Part shown: positions 1 to 9,730 of the stretch, piece after piece
Layout of the letters: each line of letters begins with the position of its first letter
Numbering within the stretch: position 1 is the first letter of the stretch
Source of the DNA: Haloarcula salina
GTDB lineage: Archaea; Halobacteriota; Halobacteria; Halobacteriales; Haloarculaceae
Assembly: GCF_010119195.1 (NCBI RefSeq)
Contig: NZ_WRXL01000003.1
Span: 383,893 to 447,892, forward strand
DNA length: 64,000 nt
Direction of reading: 5' to 3'
Position numbers and translations under genes: made by a program
The notes under the pieces: model-generated
What the model was told of the DNA's origin: nothing
The model's input: only the letters and a program-made list of their open reading frames with translations
Database searches by the model: none

Positions 1-86
1 GGCCGCCGTCGGGTGCGCATTCGGCGTTCGCCCGCCCGTACAGCGGTCCCGAGCCGACGGCCGCGTGACCGGTTCGCTCCACGCGT

Positions 87-105
87 CCCGAGCCGTCGGC
101 TCGGG
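87..105. repeat. Inverted repeat downstream of lrp
   Basis: Two 9-base arms (cccgagccg and cggctcggg) flank a single central base. The repeat lies just past the 3' end of the minus-strand lrp gene. A related half-copy starts near base 47. It could act as a transcription end signal for lrp or for a gene entering from the left edge, but no T tract follows, so this is only a guess. Confidence 0.35.
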
Positions 106-142
106 GCGATTCGACCGCGGTGAAAAGAGCCCGACCGACCGC

Positions 143-601
143 TTACGCGTCGCTCGGGTCGATCGGGAACTGCTCGTTCTCACAGACCGTGTTCAGCACG
201 ACCGACGTGGACGCCGCGCGCACGTCCGAATCCGTCAGCAGCGACTTGATACGCGCGTTCATCGCCTCCGTGTCGGTGAACTTCCCGACCGCGACGATGT
301 CGTGGCTCCCGGTCACCTCGTAGACGGCGATCATCTCGTCTCTCGACCGCAACTGGTCGACTATCCGCGCGAGTCCGTCGCCCTCGATGGACAGCTGGAA
401 CACGGCGGTCACGTCGTAACCGAGCGCGCCGTAATCGACGTCGACGGTGTACTCGTCGATGACCCCGTTCGACTCCAGGTCGTCCATCCGCCGCGAGACG
501 GTCGTCGCCGCGATGCCGGTCTCGGCAGCGACGTCACGAGCGCTCGCCCGCCCGTCCTGGAGCAGCGCATTCACGACCTGTCTGTCGGTGTCGTCGACCA
601 T
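143..601 (-). CDS. Lrp/AsnC family transcriptional regulator
   Basis: This 152-residue protein has the Lrp/AsnC layout. An N-terminal helix-turn-helix (about residues 4-60, beginning DDTDRQVVNALLQDGRAS) precedes an alpha/beta effector (RAM) domain that includes VTGSHDIVAVGKF near residue 97. The family binds DNA as dimers or octamers and often senses amino acids. It is the third gene of the amt-glnK-lrp run on the minus strand and starts only 9 bases after the glnK stop, so co-transcription is likely. The position suggests a role in nitrogen-responsive control. The effector and target genes cannot be read from the sequence. Confidence 0.9.
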   Translation of the reverse strand: MVDDTDRQVVNALLQDGRASARDVAAETGIAATTVSRRMDDLESNGVIDEYTVDVDYGALGYDVTAVFQLSIEGDGLARIVDQLRSRDEMIAVYEVTGSHDIVAVGKFTDTEAMNARIKSLLTDSDVRAASTSVVLNTVCENEQFPIDPSDA

Positions 602-610
602 CAGGTCGTC

Positions 611-967
611 TCAGACTGCCTCGGGGCCCTGTTTTCCGGTACGGACCTGGTAGGCGTCGTCGACGGGGAGCACGAAGATCTTCCCGTCGCCTTTCTCGCC
701 GGTGTGTGCCCCGTCTGCGATCGCGTCGACGACGTCCTCGGCGGGGATGTCCGCGACGACTGTCTCGATTTTGACCTTCTGGTGGAGGTCGACGACGTAC
801 TCCTCGCCGCGCCACTGCCCCTTCTTCGCGGGCTGGGAACCGCGGCCGGAGACGTTCGTCACTGTCAGCGACGGCGCGCCGATCTCCGCCAGCGCCTTCT
901 TCACGTCGCCGAGTTTGTCTGGTCGAACCATTGCCACTACCATCTTGATTTCGGTGTCGTCAGTCAT
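611..967 (-). CDS. glnK: P-II family nitrogen regulatory protein GlnK
   Basis: At 118 residues it has normal P-II length. Visible signatures are the N-terminal strand [20 protein letters not shown], the T-loop region [17 protein letters not shown] (about 41-57) and the C-terminal [15 protein letters not shown] motif (about 88-102). P-II trimers bind ATP, ADP and 2-oxoglutarate and block Amt channels by inserting the T-loop. Residue 51, the usual uridylylation Tyr of bacterial proteins, is Gln here; Tyr57 lies further along the loop. This fits control by ligand alone, without GlnD. The start overlaps the amt stop by 4 bases, which ties the two products together. Confidence 0.96.
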   Translation of the reverse strand: MTDDTEIKMVVAMVRPDKLGDVKKALAEIGAPSLTVTNVSGRGSQPAKKGQWRGEEYVVDLHQKVKIETVVADIPAEDVVDAIADGAHTGEKGDGKIFVLPVDDAYQVRTGKQGPEAV

Positions 968-2292
968 TCGTTGGAACCTCCGTCAGTGCGGATCGATTCG
1001 CTCACGCTGCCGCCGTCGGCCACGACGCTGTCGCCGCCGCCGAATTCGGGGTAGGTCTCGACGCCGTGTTCGCTGACGTCCAGCCCTTCCTGTTCGTGTT
1101 CGGGGGTGACCCGAGCCTGTCCGACTGCCTTGAGGACGAACCAGACCGCGGCCGTCGCGACGACCGTCCACGCTCCGATGGCGACGACGCCGATCAGCTG
1201 CGCGATGAACGCGTTCACGACCGAGCCGACCGAGCTCGACGTGGCGACGAACGGGAACAGCAGCGTCCCGAGCACGCCGGCGCTCCCGTGGACCGGGAAG
1301 ACGGCGCAGACGTCGTCGATCTTCAGGCGCTTCTCGACGAAGCCGAAGACGACGGGGAGCTGCGCGCCGGCGAGGCCGCCGACCACGAACGCGCCCCACC
1401 ACGTGGTGGTGTCCGGGATGGCCGTGATGCCGACCAGGCCGGCCAGCAGGCCGTTCGCGACGTACAGCGTGTCGACCTTGCCGGTCTTCGCCCACGCGGC
1501 GAGTCCGGCACCGATCGCACCGCAGGCCATCGCGATCGTGGTAGTCATCGCCACGCGGCCCACGGTGCTAAAGGCACCGAGCGCGAGCGTGCCCTCCTCG
1601 GTGACCGTGAAGACGGTCGCCGCGGTACCGACGTTGAAGCCGTACCAGCCGAACGCGAGGACGAGCGTCCCGAGCACGGCGAAAGTCAGCGAGTGACCGG
1701 GGATGACGTTGACGCTGCCGTCCTCGTTGTACCGACCCATGCGCGGGCCGAGGACGTACGCCGCAGTCAGCCCGGCGATGCCGCCCATGCCGTGGACGAT
1801 CATGCCGCCCGCGAAGTCGTGGAACGACTCGCCGCCGAAGCTGATGTACGCGCCGGCCCACGTGATCCCGGTGACGACGGGGTAGATGACCGCGGCCAGC
1901 AGGATCGTGTACGTGATGTAGGCGCGGAGCTTCGCGCGACCGGCCACCGCCCCGGAGACGATCGTCGCCGCCGTCATCGCGAAGACGGCGCCGAACAGCC
2001 AGCCGACGTAGTCGTTGGCCGCCGACGCGCCGAAGGCGGGCGCGAACCCGCTCCCGCCCACCAGCGACGAGATGCCCGATCCGATGAGGAAGAACAGCGT
2101 CACCCCGACCGACCAGGTCAGGAGGTTCTTCGTCAGCTGGTTCGCGACGTTCTTCGAGCGTACCTGCCCCGCTTCGAGCATGGCGAAGCCCGCGTGCATG
2201 AAGAAGATCAGGAACGTTACCACCAGGACCCACAGCAGGTTGACCCCCTCTGCGAGTACCGTCGGATCGACTTGTAGTGCTGCGTAGCTCAT
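964..2292 (-). CDS. amt: Ammonium transporter Amt
   Basis: The 442-residue product is an 11-helix Amt/Rh-type channel for ammonium uptake. Family motifs include the N-terminal [13 protein letters not shown] segment, [19 protein letters not shown] with its conserved Asp, and FGWYGFNVG. The C-terminal tail is hydrophilic and acidic and should face the cytoplasm, where GlnK docks. A Shine-Dalgarno-like AGGTGA (2300-2305, minus strand) sits 7 bases before the ATG, and a TATA-like box near 2419-2427 implies a leader of roughly 100 bases. It is the first gene of amt-glnK-lrp and is probably induced in low nitrogen, as in other archaea. Confidence 0.96.
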   Translation of the reverse strand: MSYAALQVDPTVLAEGVNLLWVLVVTFLIFFMHAGFAMLEAGQVRSKNVANQLTKNLLTWSVGVTLFFLIGSGISSLVGGSGFAPAFGASAANDYVGWLFGAVFAMTAATIVSGAVAGRAKLRAYITYTILLAAVIYPVVTGITWAGAYISFGGESFHDFAGGMIVHGMGGIAGLTAAYVLGPRMGRYNEDGSVNVIPGHSLTFAVLGTLVLAFGWYGFNVGTAATVFTVTEEGTLALGAFSTVGRVAMTTTIAMACGAIGAGLAAWAKTGKVDTLYVANGLLAGLVGITAIPDTTTWWGAFVVGGLAGAQLPVVFGFVEKRLKIDDVCAVFPVHGSAGVLGTLLFPFVATSSSVGSVVNAFIAQLIGVVAIGAWTVVATAAVWFVLKAVGQARVTPEHEQEGLDVSEHGVETYPEFGGGDSVVADGGSVSESIRTDGGSNE

Positions 2293-2753
2293 TTCTAGTT
2301 CACCTGTTTCGTTTTCTTGCTGAATCGGTTTTGCACGTCCAACTTTTCCCCACTTTTGCTCGACTTCTTCAACTCTTTCACGGGAGATGGTCTGGTAACA
2401 CCACTACATAAGGTTTGCCTTTATAGACCCGGATATTAGAGGGGGTTCGGTAGACGACCGTCCAAATTATGGTATGATATTATGGATATAAGGTTGTTCT
2501 CCGTCAAGAAACTGCGCACCTGACAACTCGTATTTTGGACGAATGTCGACCGCGGTTCCGGCCCGAAGCGGCCAAATGGGCCGATTTCGCTTGCGCGCGC
2601 TCCGCTGGCGGGTGTTGCCAGCGGCGTCAGGATTATGTCGACAGGTGCGAGAACTCGACCCGAAAGAATGTACGAAGGAAAGTGGATACGTACAGCAAAA
2701 CGACCGATATCACTTGACGAACGAGTGGGAATAGGCGAACTCTCTTACTGACT
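2293..2753. promoter_or_regulatory. Intergenic region with divergent promoters
   Basis: This 461-base gap separates amt from the plus-strand transducer gene. For amt it holds the AGGTGA ribosome site and a TATA-like box (2419-2427, minus strand). Bases 2440-2520 are unusually AT-rich for this genome. An inverted repeat with 8-base arms (2602-2609 and 2617-2624, loop of 7) lies in the middle. A GGGAATAGG box at 2724-2732 is 27 bases before the transducer ATG. Short open frames here have atypical basic composition and I do not call them genes. Confidence 0.6.
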
Positions 2754-4355
2754 ATGGTAACCGAACACGAGCCGTCGGTCCCCGAACAGTCGTCGGCCGT
2801 CACCGAGGAACGGGCCGTCGCGAACGCCCAGGGCGCGCTGGACGTCGTCCTCGCGGCCTCGACGACCGTCGACGACCAGCTCGCGCGGATCGACGACCGC
2901 GCGACCGAACAGGCGACCGACGCCGACTGGATCGCCGACGAGATGGCGTCGCTCTCGGCCACGATCGAGGAGATCGCGGCGACCGCGACCGAGGTCAGCG
3001 AGCAGAGCCAGCGGGCGACGCGGGCGGCCTCGGAGGGGCAAGCGGCCGCCGCAGACGCCATCGAGACGATGGAGTCCGTCCGCGAGATCGGCGAGGCGGT
3101 CGGCGACGAGGTCGCCGAACTCCGCGAACGCGTCGACCGAATCGCGGACGCGCTGGCCGGAATCGACCGCATCGCCGACCAGACGAACATGCTGGCGCTC
3201 AACGCCTCCATCGAGGCGGCCCGCGCGGGCGAGGACACGGACGGGTTCGCCGTCGTCGCCGACGAGATCAAGGCGCTCGCCGAGGAGTCCCAGCGGCAGG
3301 CCGACGAGATCGACGCGACGCTGTCGGCGGTCCGGAGCGCCACCGACGACACCGTCGAGCAACTGGAGGCGGCCGTCGACGGCATCGACACCGGGGCCGA
3401 GCAGGTCTCCACGGCGATGTCCCGACTCGACGACGTGGCCGACACCGTCACCGAGACGGCCGACGGCATCGCCTCGGTCTCTGACGCGACTGACGAGCAG
3501 GCCGCCACCAGCGAGGCGGTCGCCGAGCGATGCGAGACGGTCGCCGACCGGGCCACCGCTATCGACGACGACCTCGACGCGATCCGCGAGGCCCGGTCCG
3601 AACAGACGGAGATGCTCGGCGAGATCGACGACGTGCTCGCAGCGGCCGACGCCGACCGACTGGCGCGCCTGGCTGACGCGCCGACCCTCTCGACCGGCGT
3701 CGACGGCCTCGACGACCTCTGTGGCGGCGGGCTCGTCGAGGGCGGCCAGTGCGTGCTCCGCTCCGGCGAGGAGGCCGCGGTCGACGGACTCCTCGCGCAA
3801 CTGTGTGCCACAGCGGTCGCGTCGGGCCGGGCGGTGTCGCTGACGCCCACGCCGACGCTCGACCGCTCGACGCTCGCGGCCGCGTTCGCCGCGACCGACC
3901 GCTCGCTCGACGACGCGCTCGCGGGCGACGATATGTTCGTCCTCGACATGTTCGGGACCTGGGACGGCGGCCGCAACGTCTTCGACCTCGACCGCACGAC
4001 GCTCGCAGCGGCCAACGAGCGGACCGTTTCCCGGCGCGACGCCCCGCTGCTCGTCGTCGGCAACGTCCTGGGCGAGATCGAGACGATGGGCGAGCAGGCG
4101 GCCAGGGAGGCCAGATACGAGAACGACGACGGCCTCTTCGACGCCACCGACACCGTTTTGAACGTCGTCGGCGACGCGGTCCCGGCCACGCTGTCGGCGT
4201 TCTACGCCGGCGCGGCCGATCAGGCCCTCACGCTGTCGGCGGAAGACGGCGCACAGTCCATCGAACTCACGACCGCGCCGCGCGGCGAGGTCGGCGTCCG
4301 ACGGCCCGTCTCGAGGCTGTCGTCCCCGCCGTTCCTCCGCGTCAGGCGCGACTGA
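2754..4355 (+). CDS. Soluble methyl-accepting-type transducer fused to a degenerate KaiC/RecA-like domain
   Basis: The 533-residue protein has no membrane segment. Residues about 30-300 form the long helical hairpin of a chemotaxis signalling domain, with the conserved tip near 135-178 ([20 protein letters not shown]). From about residue 311 a second domain begins with [19 protein letters not shown], which resembles the start of KaiC/RecA-like ATPases. However, the expected GxxGxGKT/S P-loop reads SGEEAAVDG, so ATP binding by the usual route looks lost. Haloarchaea have related Htr-like proteins. The downstream PAS kinase overlaps by one base, so the two are probably made together and may signal together. 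The ligand and the CheA link are unknown. Confidence 0.8.
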   Translation: MVTEHEPSVPEQSSAVTEERAVANAQGALDVVLAASTTVDDQLARIDDRATEQATDADWIADEMASLSATIEEIAATATEVSEQSQRATRAASEGQAAAADAIETMESVREIGEAVGDEVAELRERVDRIADALAGIDRIADQTNMLALNASIEAARAGEDTDGFAVVADEIKALAEESQRQADEIDATLSAVRSATDDTVEQLEAAVDGIDTGAEQVSTAMSRLDDVADTVTETADGIASVSDATDEQAATSEAVAERCETVADRATAIDDDLDAIREARSEQTEMLGEIDDVLAAADADRLARLADAPTLSTGVDGLDDLCGGGLVEGGQCVLRSGEEAAVDGLLAQLCATAVASGRAVSLTPTPTLDRSTLAAAFAATDRSLDDALAGDDMFVLDMFGTWDGGRNVFDLDRTTLAAANERTVSRRDAPLLVVGNVLGEIETMGEQAAREARYENDDGLFDATDTVLNVVGDAVPATLSAFYAGAADQALTLSAEDGAQSIELTTAPRGEVGVRRPVSRLSSPPFLRVRRD

Positions 4356-5695
4356 TGTTCCATCTCGACGACGAAGACCGACTGGCCCTCGCGACAGCGG
4401 AGTTCACGACGCTGCTGGGGACGACGCCCGAGGCCCTCGCGGGGAGGCCGGTCGAGTCGCTCGTCTCCGAGACGGACCGCGAGCCCCTCCACGAAGCCAT
4501 CGCGGCTGTCAGGGACGGCGAGCGGGTGACGCGTCGCTGCTCGCTCACGTTCACCGGCGGCGACGCGCCCGTTCCGGCGACGGTCGAGTTCGCCGCCGTC
4601 GGTGGCACCGTCGTCGGCTCGGTCTGCCGGACGGTCGAACCGGGCGACCGCTTCGAGCACCTCTTCGAACTGATACAGGACGCGGTCGTCGCCTTCGAGA
4701 TGGTCGACGGCGTCCCGGTCGTCCGGGCGGTCAACCCCGCCTTCGTCGACACTTTCGGCTACGACCGCGCCGCCATCGTCGGCGAACCGCTCAACGACTA
4801 CATCGTCCCGGACGGGCGCGTCGAGGAGGCCGTCGACTACGACCAGCGTACCGCCGCCGGGGAGATCAACTACGCCATCGTCACCCGCGAGACCGTCGAC
4901 GGACGACGCGAGTTCATCTACCGGGGCATCCCGTACGACTCGGCCGACGGCCGCCGGTACGGGTTCGCCATCTACACGGACGTCACCGACAGCAGGCGAC
5001 AGCAGCGCCGGCTCCGCGTCCTCCACCGCGTGTTGCGCCACAACCTCCGTAACGACCTCTCGGTCGTGTTCGGCATGGGCGAGTACGTCCGCTCGAACGC
5101 GCTGTCGGAACCGGTCTCGGACGCGGCCTCGCGAGCGCTCGACGCGGCGGAGCGACTCGCCGCCGTCAGCGAGAAGTCCCGGAACGTGGAGAACGCCCTC
5201 GACGGTTCGCCGGAGCGATCGGTCGACGCCGCGGCGCTGGCTCGGTCGATTGCGGACGGGTACGGCGCGGACGCGGCCGTAGAGACTGACCTCCCGGAGA
5301 CCCTGCCGGTCGCCGGCGGCACGGCGGTCTACGACGCGCTCGACAACCTCGTGGAGAACGCCGTCGAGCACACGCCGACGGGAACTCCGGTCCGCGTCAC
5401 CGCCGACCGGGCGGACGGAGACGCTTATCTCCGCGTCGCGGACCGCGGGCCGGGCATCCCCGCCGTCGAGCGAGCCGTCGTCTTCGAGGACGAGAACATC
5501 ACGAACCTCCAGCACGGGAGCGGGCTCGGAATCTGGCTCGCCCGCTGGGTCGCCGAGGCGGCCGGCGGCGACATCGCGTACGACCGAGCCGACGGGTGGA
5601 CGACCGTCACGCTCCGCCTGCTGCTGTCCGACGACGATGACGTGCTCGTCCCGACCGAGCCGTCGGGCGCGGCGGCGGAGTCGACCGAGGAATGA
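4355..5695 (+). CDS. PAS domain sensor histidine kinase
   Basis: The start at 4355 overlaps the previous stop as TGATG and gives 446 residues. Two PAS-like regions are visible (about 1-95 and 100-215; the second contains NPAFVDTFGYDRAAIVGEPL). The H-box LHRVLRHNLRNDLS follows, with the phospho-accepting His near 229, then the N-box DALDNLVENAVEH (about 328), G1 VADRGPGIP and G2 GSGLGIWLARW. No membrane segment is seen, so it is a cytoplasmic sensor. No receiver gene is adjacent, which is common for haloarchaeal kinases. Coupling to the upstream transducer is an inference from the overlap. Confidence 0.88.
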   Translation: MFHLDDEDRLALATAEFTTLLGTTPEALAGRPVESLVSETDREPLHEAIAAVRDGERVTRRCSLTFTGGDAPVPATVEFAAVGGTVVGSVCRTVEPGDRFEHLFELIQDAVVAFEMVDGVPVVRAVNPAFVDTFGYDRAAIVGEPLNDYIVPDGRVEEAVDYDQRTAAGEINYAIVTRETVDGRREFIYRGIPYDSADGRRYGFAIYTDVTDSRRQQRRLRVLHRVLRHNLRNDLSVVFGMGEYVRSNALSEPVSDAASRALDAAERLAAVSEKSRNVENALDGSPERSVDAAALARSIADGYGADAAVETDLPETLPVAGGTAVYDALDNLVENAVEHTPTGTPVRVTADRADGDAYLRVADRGPGIPAVERAVVFEDENITNLQHGSGLGIWLARWVAEAAGGDIAYDRADGWTTVTLRLLLSDDDDVLVPTEPSGAAAESTEE

Positions 5696-5698
5696 ATC

Positions 5699-6181
5699 TC
5701 ACCGCCTGAGCGCCGCCGTCAGCGCGATCGCACCGAGCACGACGCTCGCCAGGGCCAGCGGCGGTAACCGGGGCACGTCCACGCCAAAGAGGAGCGTCGT
5801 CACCGCGACGGCCACGCCGACCAGCGCCGTCGTTCCGGCGACGTGCGCGGACTCGACGGTGACGCTCGGCCCGGTCCCGAGGTCGTCGCGGAGGTCGACC
5901 GCCGCGTGCCCGAAGGTCCAGGCCAGGACCGTCCCGCCGCCGCCGGCCAGCACCGTCGTCGCCGACGCGCCCTGCAGCGCGGCGACGAGCACTTCGAGGA
6001 ACAGCGCCGCGCCGGCGAGGTCGACCAGTCGGCCGGAACGGACCAGGACGCCGCCGCCGAGCACGACGACGGCGGCGACGCCCGCGGCGGTCGCGGCGGT
6101 GCCGACGCCGGCGACGAACAGCGTCGCGACCCCCGCCAGCCCCGCCGCGCCGCCGCAGACGAGTCCGGTTCGCGCCGTCAC
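5699..6181 (-). CDS. Small integral membrane protein of the DUF58 cluster (DUF7519-like)
   Basis: The start is a GTG that overlaps the stop of the DUF58 gene (GTGA), giving 160 residues. Almost the whole chain is hydrophobic, with about five membrane segments separated by short loops. I believe it matches the haloarchaeal family annotated as DUF7519, which sits at the end of DUF58 clusters, but that name is from memory. No catalytic motif is visible. It is the last gene of a four-gene run with 4-base overlaps. A partner role for the DUF58 protein at the membrane is inferred from position only. Confidence 0.7.
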   Translation of the reverse strand: MTARTGLVCGGAAGLAGVATLFVAGVGTAATAAGVAAVVVLGGGVLVRSGRLVDLAGAALFLEVLVAALQGASATTVLAGGGGTVLAWTFGHAAVDLRDDLGTGPSVTVESAHVAGTTALVGVAVAVTTLLFGVDVPRLPPLALASVVLGAIALTAALRR

Positions 6182-7437
6182 CGGCCGTCCCTCCAGGCCC
6201 GCTCGGTGACGCGCCGGAGCGCCTCGTTCGGCCCCCAGTCGTGGACGGCGAGTCCGGCGGCGCGGAGCAGGCGCAGTCGCTCGGCGCGTTCGAGTCGGGC
6301 GAGTCGGTGGCCCGCCGTGTCCGCGGCCGTCGGGTCCGGGCTGACGACCGTCACGGGGTGACCGTTTGCGGCCAGCCGCCGGGCGAACGCCGCCGCGTCG
6401 TCGTCGCACAGCGGGCTCAGGAACACGACGTTCGCCGCCGTCGGGAGCCGCGCGAGCAGCCTGCGGACGTCCGGCTCGCGGCCGTCCGGCGTGGCAGTGA
6501 ACGCGCGGTCGGTTCGCAGCAGCTCGCGGGCCCGTCGGCGGTGCACCTCGGTGGTCCCGGGGTCGAGCCACGCCCGCTGTGGCGAGTAAGCGGCGATACC
6601 GACGGCGTGGCCGTCCTCCGGGAGTCCCTCGACGAGCGCAACGGCGGCCGCGGTCGACCGCTCGACGGCCGTTTCGGCGTCCGGACGCGGGGCGACGGCG
6701 GCCGCCGCGCGGGCGTCGACCACGACCACGACCGTCGCGGACTGCTCGCGGCGGAACTCGACGGTCGACAGGTCGCCGGTCCGGGCGTAACGGTTCCAGT
6801 CGACGCGCGAGAGGGGGTCGTTCGAGCGGTGTTCCCGGACGGCGTAGAAGGAGACGCCCTCGCCGCCCTCGTCGACCGGAACCGCGCCGGGTCGACGCGC
6901 CACCGCCGGCACGAGCGGCAGCAGCGCCGACCCGGCCGGGCGCTCCCAGGTGACGGCGTCCGGTTCGACCGCGACGCGCGTCCGACGCGCGACCACGCCG
7001 ACCACGTCCCTGACGACGACGGTCGCCGGCTCGAACACGCAGCGGTCGGTGCCGCCGGCGATCTCGTAGGTCACCGTCGCCTCGGCCCCCGGCCGCAGCG
7101 CCGTCCCCAGCGAGGCCGACCCCTCGACGACGCGGACGGTGTCCGGGACGCCGTCGGCGACCCGCAGGTCGGGAATCGTTCGGTCGCCGTCGTTGCGGAC
7201 GGTGAGCGCGACGGTGACTCGCTCGCCCAGCGACGGCTCTGGCGGCGTGATCGACCGCCGGACCGTCACGTCGGCCGCCGGCGCGACGGCCAGCCGATCG
7301 TACGCGCCGAGCGTGACGCCGAGGCCGCCGAGCAGGACGAGCGCGGGGACCCGCGCCAGGAGGCCGACGCCGACGGCCACCAGCGCGGCCCCGCCCAGCC
7401 CGAACCACCGCCCGGTTCGCTGGACCCCCTCGCTCAT
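6178..7437 (-). CDS. DUF58 domain-containing membrane protein
   Basis: The 419-residue protein starts at an ATG that overlaps the upstream stop (ATGA). Two hydrophobic segments near the N-terminus are followed by a CARDB-like beta region (VTVALTVRNDGDRTIPDL, about 85-150). The DUF58 signature then follows near 210-225 (VREHRSNDPLSRVDWNRYAR), with a von Willebrand A-like region after it (TVVVVVDARAAAAV). DUF58 proteins usually work with MoxR AAA ATPases in envelope or complex maturation. No moxR gene lies in this window, so the partner must be encoded elsewhere. Confidence 0.9.
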   Translation of the reverse strand: MSEGVQRTGRWFGLGGAALVAVGVGLLARVPALVLLGGLGVTLGAYDRLAVAPAADVTVRRSITPPEPSLGERVTVALTVRNDGDRTIPDLRVADGVPDTVRVVEGSASLGTALRPGAEATVTYEIAGGTDRCVFEPATVVVRDVVGVVARRTRVAVEPDAVTWERPAGSALLPLVPAVARRPGAVPVDEGGEGVSFYAVREHRSNDPLSRVDWNRYARTGDLSTVEFRREQSATVVVVVDARAAAAVAPRPDAETAVERSTAAAVALVEGLPEDGHAVGIAAYSPQRAWLDPGTTEVHRRRARELLRTDRAFTATPDGREPDVRRLLARLPTAANVVFLSPLCDDDAAAFARRLAANGHPVTVVSPDPTAADTAGHRLARLERAERLRLLRAAGLAVHDWGPNEALRRVTERAWRDGR

Positions 7438-7958
7438 CGCTCGGTCCGCCGGAGGAGTTCGGCGGTGGCCAGCGCGACCCGCCGACGGAACGGTCGCGTG
7501 CCGGAGAGCCACCCGGACAGCCGGTCGACGAGCGAGATCGGTGTACCGTCGAACAGTTCTCGCGCGCCGGCCGTGTCCGTCCACGTCCCGTCCCCGAGCG
7601 CGTCGCGGGCCGCCGCCGGCGACAGCCCCTCCCGTTCGAGCGCGAGGACGGCGACGGCCTCGGTCCGCCGCCGGATCGCCTCCCGGCCCTCGCCGGCGGC
7701 CAGCGCGTCGTCGACCGCGTCGCCCGGGACCGAGACGAACTGGCTGTCGGTGTCCGGGAGGCGCGGGCCGCGCTCGCCGTCGAGCGAGCGCACCAAGAGC
7801 GCGAGGACGGCGACGGCCACGGCGAAGACGGCCACCGCGAGCAGCGGGAGCGTCGAGACCGCTCCCGCGGGCAACAGCGGCGCGCCGACGGCGGCGAGTC
7901 CGAGTCCCAGCGCCGTCGCGCCGAGGCCGACCGCCAGCGGAACGGTTCGCACCGTCAC
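7434..7958 (-). CDS. Membrane protein of the DUF58 cluster (DUF7269-like)
   Basis: This 174-residue protein has two hydrophobic helices near the N-terminus (about 5-58), followed by a soluble region. The C-terminal region contains EAIRRRTEAVAVLALEREG and ends with a basic stretch. Its position between the DUF4129-like and DUF58 genes, with 4-base overlaps on both sides, matches the haloarchaeal family I recall as DUF7269. No enzymatic motif is visible. It is probably a structural partner of the DUF58 protein. Confidence 0.72.
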   Translation of the reverse strand: MTVRTVPLAVGLGATALGLGLAAVGAPLLPAGAVSTLPLLAVAVFAVAVAVLALLVRSLDGERGPRLPDTDSQFVSVPGDAVDDALAAGEGREAIRRRTEAVAVLALEREGLSPAAARDALGDGTWTDTAGARELFDGTPISLVDRLSGWLSGTRPFRRRVALATAELLRRTER

Positions 7959-8677
7959 GGCTCGGCCTCCGGGTCGCGGGCAGGCGAGTCGGCGTCACCG
8001 TTCGCGGCCCCGCGCTCGTCCCCGACCGCGGCCGACCGGTCGTCCGCGCCCTCGGTCGCCCGTTCCAGGGCCTCGCGGGCGCGCCCCTCCATCTCGGCGT
8101 CCGGCGTCGCTGCCCCGTAGCGGACCCGCTCGAACAGGTCCCTGAGCGCGCCCACGGCGTCGGGGTCCGCGCCGGCCGTCGCCGCGTCCGCGGCCACGTC
8201 CCGCGGTGTCGACGCGCCGTCGGGCGTGACCCGTTCTTCGAGGGACGCCCAGGCCCGGTACACGTCGTTGGTCAGCGGCACGTCGACGTCCCGCGCGGTC
8301 CGTGACGCCACCGTCGACTCGGGGTTCGAGGCGGCGACGCTGGGCGTCTCGCCGCTCGTCTCGTCGACCGTCTGCCCGCCGCCGGCGAACCGCCACAGGG
8401 CGACCACGGCGGCGGCGACCACGGCGAGGACGCCGCCGATCGCGGGTGCGGGGACGCTCGGGAGCAGCGCGCGAGCGCCGCCCTCGGCGGACGGCGGGTC
8501 GATGCCGCCGGGCGGATCTTCGAGGCGCCGCTCGCCGGTGTTCTCGATCTCGCCGTCGTCCGGTGACAGCTCGGCGTCGTCGCGGCCGGTAGCCGCGTCG
8601 ATGCTCGCCGCGCCGACGCTGAACGACAGCAGGGCGACCGCGGCGACGACCGCCACGAGGAGGGACTGTCGCTGCAT
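7955..8677 (-). CDS. DUF4129-like membrane-anchored protein
   Basis: I chose the ATG at 8677 (240 residues) because a TATA-like stretch lies near 8704, about 27 bases upstream. An in-frame ATG at 8701 would add 8 residues. The protein has an N-terminal hydrophobic signal or anchor, a polar Pro/Gly/Asp-rich segment and a second membrane helix near residues 84-105. A cytoplasmic C-terminal domain with LTNDVYRAWASLEERV and RDLFERVRYG resembles DUF4129. Such proteins accompany DUF58/MoxR genes. It is the first gene of the four-gene run, separated from hemB by 72 bases. Confidence 0.78.
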   Translation of the reverse strand: MQRQSLLVAVVAAVALLSFSVGAASIDAATGRDDAELSPDDGEIENTGERRLEDPPGGIDPPSAEGGARALLPSVPAPAIGGVLAVVAAAVVALWRFAGGGQTVDETSGETPSVAASNPESTVASRTARDVDVPLTNDVYRAWASLEERVTPDGASTPRDVAADAATAGADPDAVGALRDLFERVRYGAATPDAEMEGRAREALERATEGADDRSAAVGDERGAANGDADSPARDPEAEP

Positions 8678-8749
8678 ACCGGCAGTCCGCCCGTGGCGCA
8701 TGAATAGGTTGGGGCGCTGTCGCGTTCGAGCGACCGACGGCGGTCCGCC

Positions 8750-9730
8750 TCAGAGGCGGTCGGCCAGGTCCTCGGCGAAGTACGTCAGAATCAGGTCCGC
8801 GCCGGCGCGCTTGATTGACAGCAGCGACTCGTAGGCGACCGACTCGAGGTCGAGCCACCCCTTCTCGGCGGCCGCGTGCAACATCGCGTACTCGCCGGAG
8901 ACGTTGTAGGCGGCGACGGGGTGGTCGTACGACTCGCGGATGTCCCTGACCACGTCGAGATACGGCAGGGCGGGCTTGACCATCAGCACGTCCGCGCCCT
9001 GCTCAACGTCGAGGGCGACCTCGCGGCGCGCCTCGCGTGCGTTCGCGGGGTCCATCTGGTAGTGGCGGCGATCGCCGAAGGCCGGCGCGCCGTCGGCGGC
9101 GTCGCGGAAGGGCCCGTAGAACGCCGATTCGTACTTGGCGGCGTAGCTCATGATCGGCACGTCGTCGAAGCCGTCGGCGTCGAGCCCCTCGCGGATCGCT
9201 CCGACCATCCCGTCGATCATGCCCGAGGGCGCGACCATGTCGGCCCCGGCAGCGGCGTGGCTCGTCGCGATGCGCTTCAGCAGGCCGAGCGTCTCGTCGT
9301 TGCGCACCGTCAGCCGCGGGTCGTCCTCGGCGTCGGCTTCGAGGACGCCGCAGTGGCCGTGGTCGGTGTACTCACAGAGGCACACGTCCGTGATGACGTA
9401 GGCGTCCGTCTCGCTCGCGATGCGGCGGGCGGCCGTCTGCACGACGCCGTCTTCGGCCCAGGCGCGGGTGCCCTTCGGGTCCTTCGACTCGGGGACGCCG
9501 AACAGCATCACGGCCTCGACGCCGGTCTCGCGGACCTCCTCGACGCGCTCGACCGCCTGGTCGACGGGGACGCGCTCGTGGCCCGGCATCGTCTCGATGG
9601 GGACGCGCTCGTCGGTCGTCGCGTCGACGAACACCGGGGCGATGAGGTCCGACGCCGAGAGGTCCGTCTCGCGCACCAGCGGGCGCACGCCGTCGGTCCG
9701 CAGGCGGCGCGGGCGCTGTGTCAGGTTCAT
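8750..9730 (-). CDS. hemB: Delta-aminolevulinic acid dehydratase (porphobilinogen synthase)
   Basis: The 326-residue protein condenses two 5-aminolevulinate molecules to porphobilinogen in tetrapyrrole synthesis, needed for heme and cobalamin. The start [10 protein letters not shown] is typical of the family. A metal site is visible in [14 protein letters not shown] (about 118-131). The two Schiff-base lysines lie in [17 protein letters not shown] and [14 protein letters not shown]. The longer frame reaching 9895 is not used, because its extra N-terminus does not fit the family. No other heme genes flank it. Confidence 0.97.
   Translation of the reverse strand: MNLTQRPRRLRTDGVRPLVRETDLSASDLIAPVFVDATTDERVPIETMPGHERVPVDQAVERVEEVRETGVEAVMLFGVPESKDPKGTRAWAEDGVVQTAARRIASETDAYVITDVCLCEYTDHGHCGVLEADAEDDPRLTVRNDETLGLLKRIATSHAAAGADMVAPSGMIDGMVGAIREGLDADGFDDVPIMSYAAKYESAFYGPFRDAADGAPAFGDRRHYQMDPANAREARREVALDVEQGADVLMVKPALPYLDVVRDIRESYDHPVAAYNVSGEYAMLHAAAEKGWLDLESVAYESLLSIKRAGADLILTYFAEDLADRL

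Noticed and set aside
3..68. Possible last codons of a plus-strand gene from the left edge (stop at 66-68)
   Set aside because: Only 21 codons are visible and no family can be seen.
2535..2734. Short frames between amt and the transducer gene
   Set aside because: Basic composition, no promoter at the right distance and no recognisable fold.
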